From Bacillota bacterium (GTDB lineage Bacteria; Bacillota; Clostridia; Christensenellales; Aristaeellaceae), in contig JAEWWY010000103.1 in NCBI GenBank assembly GCA_023458835.1, positions 1 to 14,702 of the forward strand: a stretch of DNA of 14,702 nucleotides, read 5' to 3'. Positions 13,280 to 14,702 of this stretch are shown in pieces. Each line of letters opens with the position of its first letter. Within the stretch, counting starts at the first letter, position 1. Under the pieces are notes generated by a model, which saw only the letters and a list, made by a program, of their open reading frames with translations, was not told where the DNA came from and made no database searches. The translations under genes and the position numbers were made by a program.

Positions 13280-13308
13280 TTGTGTAATCTTCGGGTTGAC
13301 GGTATAAT
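13280..13308 (+). promoter_or_regulatory. Promoter of priA
   Basis: A perfect TATAAT lies at 13303-13308, with a weak -35 TTGTGT (13280-13285) at 17 bases. A better -35-like TTGACG (13296-13301) overlaps this region and could pair with an A/T-rich -10 near 13319-13324, so the exact start point is uncertain. Either option transcribes priA, 35 bases beyond the TATAAT. Confidence 0.55.
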
Positions 13309-13342
13309 AAAAGTTGGCATTTTATACATGGGAGGCGAAGGC

Positions 13343-14702
13343 ATGTTTGCCCAGGTGATCGTGGACATCGTGCACGAAAACGTGGCCCATGTCTATACCT
13401 ACCGGGTGCCGGAGAACACGCGCCTTTCCCAGGGGACCCGCGTTCTTGTTCCTTTTGGCTTGAGGAAAGTGGAGGGCCTGGTCCTCTCCCTGTCTGATGA
13501 TACCGATTACCCCACGGAAAAGATCAAAGCCATTTTCCGCCCGCTGGAGGATTATCCGGCAGTGCTGCCCGCCTTGATCAGCCTGGGACAGGAAATGGCG
13601 GAGTATGCCCACTGCCCGCTGGCGGAAACGCTCCGGCTGATGCTCCCCGCCGCCATGCGCGGCGGAAGGGTCAAGGAAAAAACGGAGCCGATGGCCAGGC
13701 TCAATATCCCGGGGGAGGATGTGGAGGCCGCAGCCTTCGCGCAAAAGCGTTCCCCCCGCCGGGCATTGCTGCTGACGCTTTTGAAGGATGGCAAGCCCCA
13801 CCCCGTCAAAGAGCTTTCACTATTGGTCAAAGATCCGATGGATGCGCTGAAAAAGCTTGAATCCATGGGGCTTGTCACCCTTTCGCAGAAGGAAGTGCTC
13901 CGCTCCCCCTACGAAGACATGGTCGTAAGGGAAGTCGCCGATCCGCCCCTGATGACCGCCCAGCAGGAGGCGCTGGATGAAATGGAGCCCGCCCTTCAAA
14001 CAGGCGCCGGAGCATTTTTGCTCCACGGCGTGACGGGCTCAGGCAAGACGGAGGTTTACATCCGCCTGGTGAGAAAAACGCTGGCGATGGGCCGGGGTGC
14101 CATTGTTCTGGTCCCGGAGATCGCGCTGACACCCCAAATGGTACAATGGTTCCGTGACCGCTTCGGCCCTGTGGCTGCGGTGCTCCATTCCAGGCTTACC
14201 CAGGGTGAGCGGTTCGACGAGTGGCGGCGCATACGCCGCGGCCAGGCCAGAGTCGTGGTAGGGGCGCGCTCGGCGGTATTCGCCCCGGTCGACAGGCTTG
14301 GCCTCATTGTAGTGGATGAGGAGCACGAGCAAAGCTATCTGAGCGAGCACCATCCACGGTACGACGCCCGGGAGGTGGCCCAAAGCCGCTGTCAAAGGGA
14401 GGGCGGCGTGCTGCTGCTGAGCAGCGCTACCCCCAGCATATTATCGTTCGCCAAAGCTTCCCGTGGCGATTATACGCTGTTGGAAATGCCCAGCCGTGTC
14501 ATGGATAGGCCGCTGCCCCAGGTGCATGTGGTGGATATGCGCAAGGAACTGGAGGCGGGCAACCGTTCCATTTTCAGCATGCTGCTTACACAAAAGCTGC
14601 GGGAATGCATGGATCATGGCAACCAGGCCATGCTGTTTTTGAACCGGCGCGGTTACCAATCCTTCGTTTCCTGCCGAAGCTGCGGCTATGTGGTCAAATG
14701 CG
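13343..14702 (+). CDS. priA: Primosomal protein N' (replication restart helicase PriA), 5' part
   Basis: PriA recognises stalled replication forks and loads the replicative helicase. The window holds the first 453 codons and cuts the gene off. The N-terminal 3'-DNA-binding domain (about 1-105) begins MFAQVIVDIVHENVAHVYTY and continues into a winged helix. The helicase core has Walker A GVTGSGKT (229-236), VPEIALTPQM (258-267), the DEEH box (325-328) followed by EQSY, SSATPS (360-365), and the first zinc-site cysteines C444, C447 and C453 near the cut. The ATG at 13343 is preceded by GGGAGG 7 bases upstream; an earlier in-frame ATG at 13328 contains that ribosome binding site. The frame runs open to the end. 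Confidence 0.97.
   Translation, partial: MFAQVIVDIVHENVAHVYTYRVPENTRLSQGTRVLVPFGLRKVEGLVLSLSDDTDYPTEKIKAIFRPLEDYPAVLPALISLGQEMAEYAHCPLAETLRLMLPAAMRGGRVKEKTEPMARLNIPGEDVEAAAFAQKRSPRRALLLTLLKDGKPHPVKELSLLVKDPMDALKKLESMGLVTLSQKEVLRSPYEDMVVREVADPPLMTAQQEALDEMEPALQTGAGAFLLHGVTGSGKTEVYIRLVRKTLAMGRGAIVLVPEIALTPQMVQWFRDRFGPVAAVLHSRLTQGERFDEWRRIRRGQARVVVGARSAVFAPVDRLGLIVVDEEHEQSYLSEHHPRYDAREVAQSRCQREGGVLLLSSATPSILSFAKASRGDYTLLEMPSRVMDRPLPQVHVVDMRKELEAGNRSIFSMLLTQKLRECMDHGNQAMLFLNRRGYQSFVSCRSCGYVVKC

Noticed and set aside
13186..13368. N-terminal extension of the THUMP methyltransferase
   Set aside because: The extension crosses the gene's own promoter and the priA start, and the ATG at 13185 has an excellent ribosome binding site and matches the family N-terminus.
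1..14702. Mobile elements, phage genes, tRNA or rRNA genes, and defence systems
   Set aside because: No transposase or integrase motif, no terminal inverted repeats with target duplications, no tRNA-like cloverleaf or rRNA sequence, and no toxin-antitoxin or nuclease pair was recognised.

Overview
The window looks like a moderately GC-rich chromosomal segment from a Bacillota bacterium, most likely a member of the Clostridia. The grounds are strong AGGAGG-type ribosome binding sites, frequent TTG/GTG starts, ScpA/ScpB condensin partners, an FMN riboswitch driving an ECF-type riboflavin S component (RibU), YtcQ-like solute-binding protein architecture, and an ECF sigma factor paired with a single-span membrane protein. 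No genus can be assigned from the sequence alone. Most of the window is core housekeeping, and I see no mobile element, CRISPR array, tRNA, rRNA or defence system.

Layout, left to right. 1-150: the last codons of an unidentified protein ending in a Cys-x2-Cys motif, followed by a clear terminator. 151-1735: an ECF sigma factor gene overlapped by a gene for a membrane-anchored protein that is probably its anti-sigma/sensor partner. They are preceded by a possible ECF-type autoregulated promoter and a 16-bp palindrome, and followed by two hairpins. 1827-2722: a pyridoxamine/pyridoxine kinase with a terminator it shares with the convergent gene on its right. 2740-4338 (minus): an unusual membrane-anchored, alanine/lysine-rich coiled-coil protein with 14-residue repeats that ends in an FMN-binding domain carrying a covalent flavinylation motif. 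4484-6500 (minus): an operon of M50 site-2-type protease, scpA and scpB, with its own promoter and terminator. 6640-9522: a divergently transcribed extracellular solute-binding protein plus a galactokinase-like GHMP kinase with an altered sugar-binding motif. 9536-12119: a strong promoter, FMN riboswitch and ribU, then tightly spaced tsaE, tsaB and rimI, closed by a terminator that lies inside the 3' end of the convergent next gene. 12064-13185 (minus): a THUMP-domain RNA methyltransferase. 13343-14702: the 5' part of priA, cut by the window edge. The last two genes diverge from a shared promoter region.

How the parts may work together. RibU imports riboflavin, the FMN precursor, under FMN control, and the coiled-coil protein is a predicted FMN carrier outside the membrane, so flavin supply and use are both represented, though they are not adjacent. 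TsaE and TsaB belong to tRNA t6A synthesis and RimI is their usual neighbour; here they have no visible terminator separating them from the riboswitch-controlled ribU, so they may partly share its transcript. Items of most interest are the coiled-coil flavoprotein, the possible riboswitch-t6A coupling, the sugar-kinase active-site variant next to a permease-less binding protein, and the candidate ECF autoregulatory promoter.
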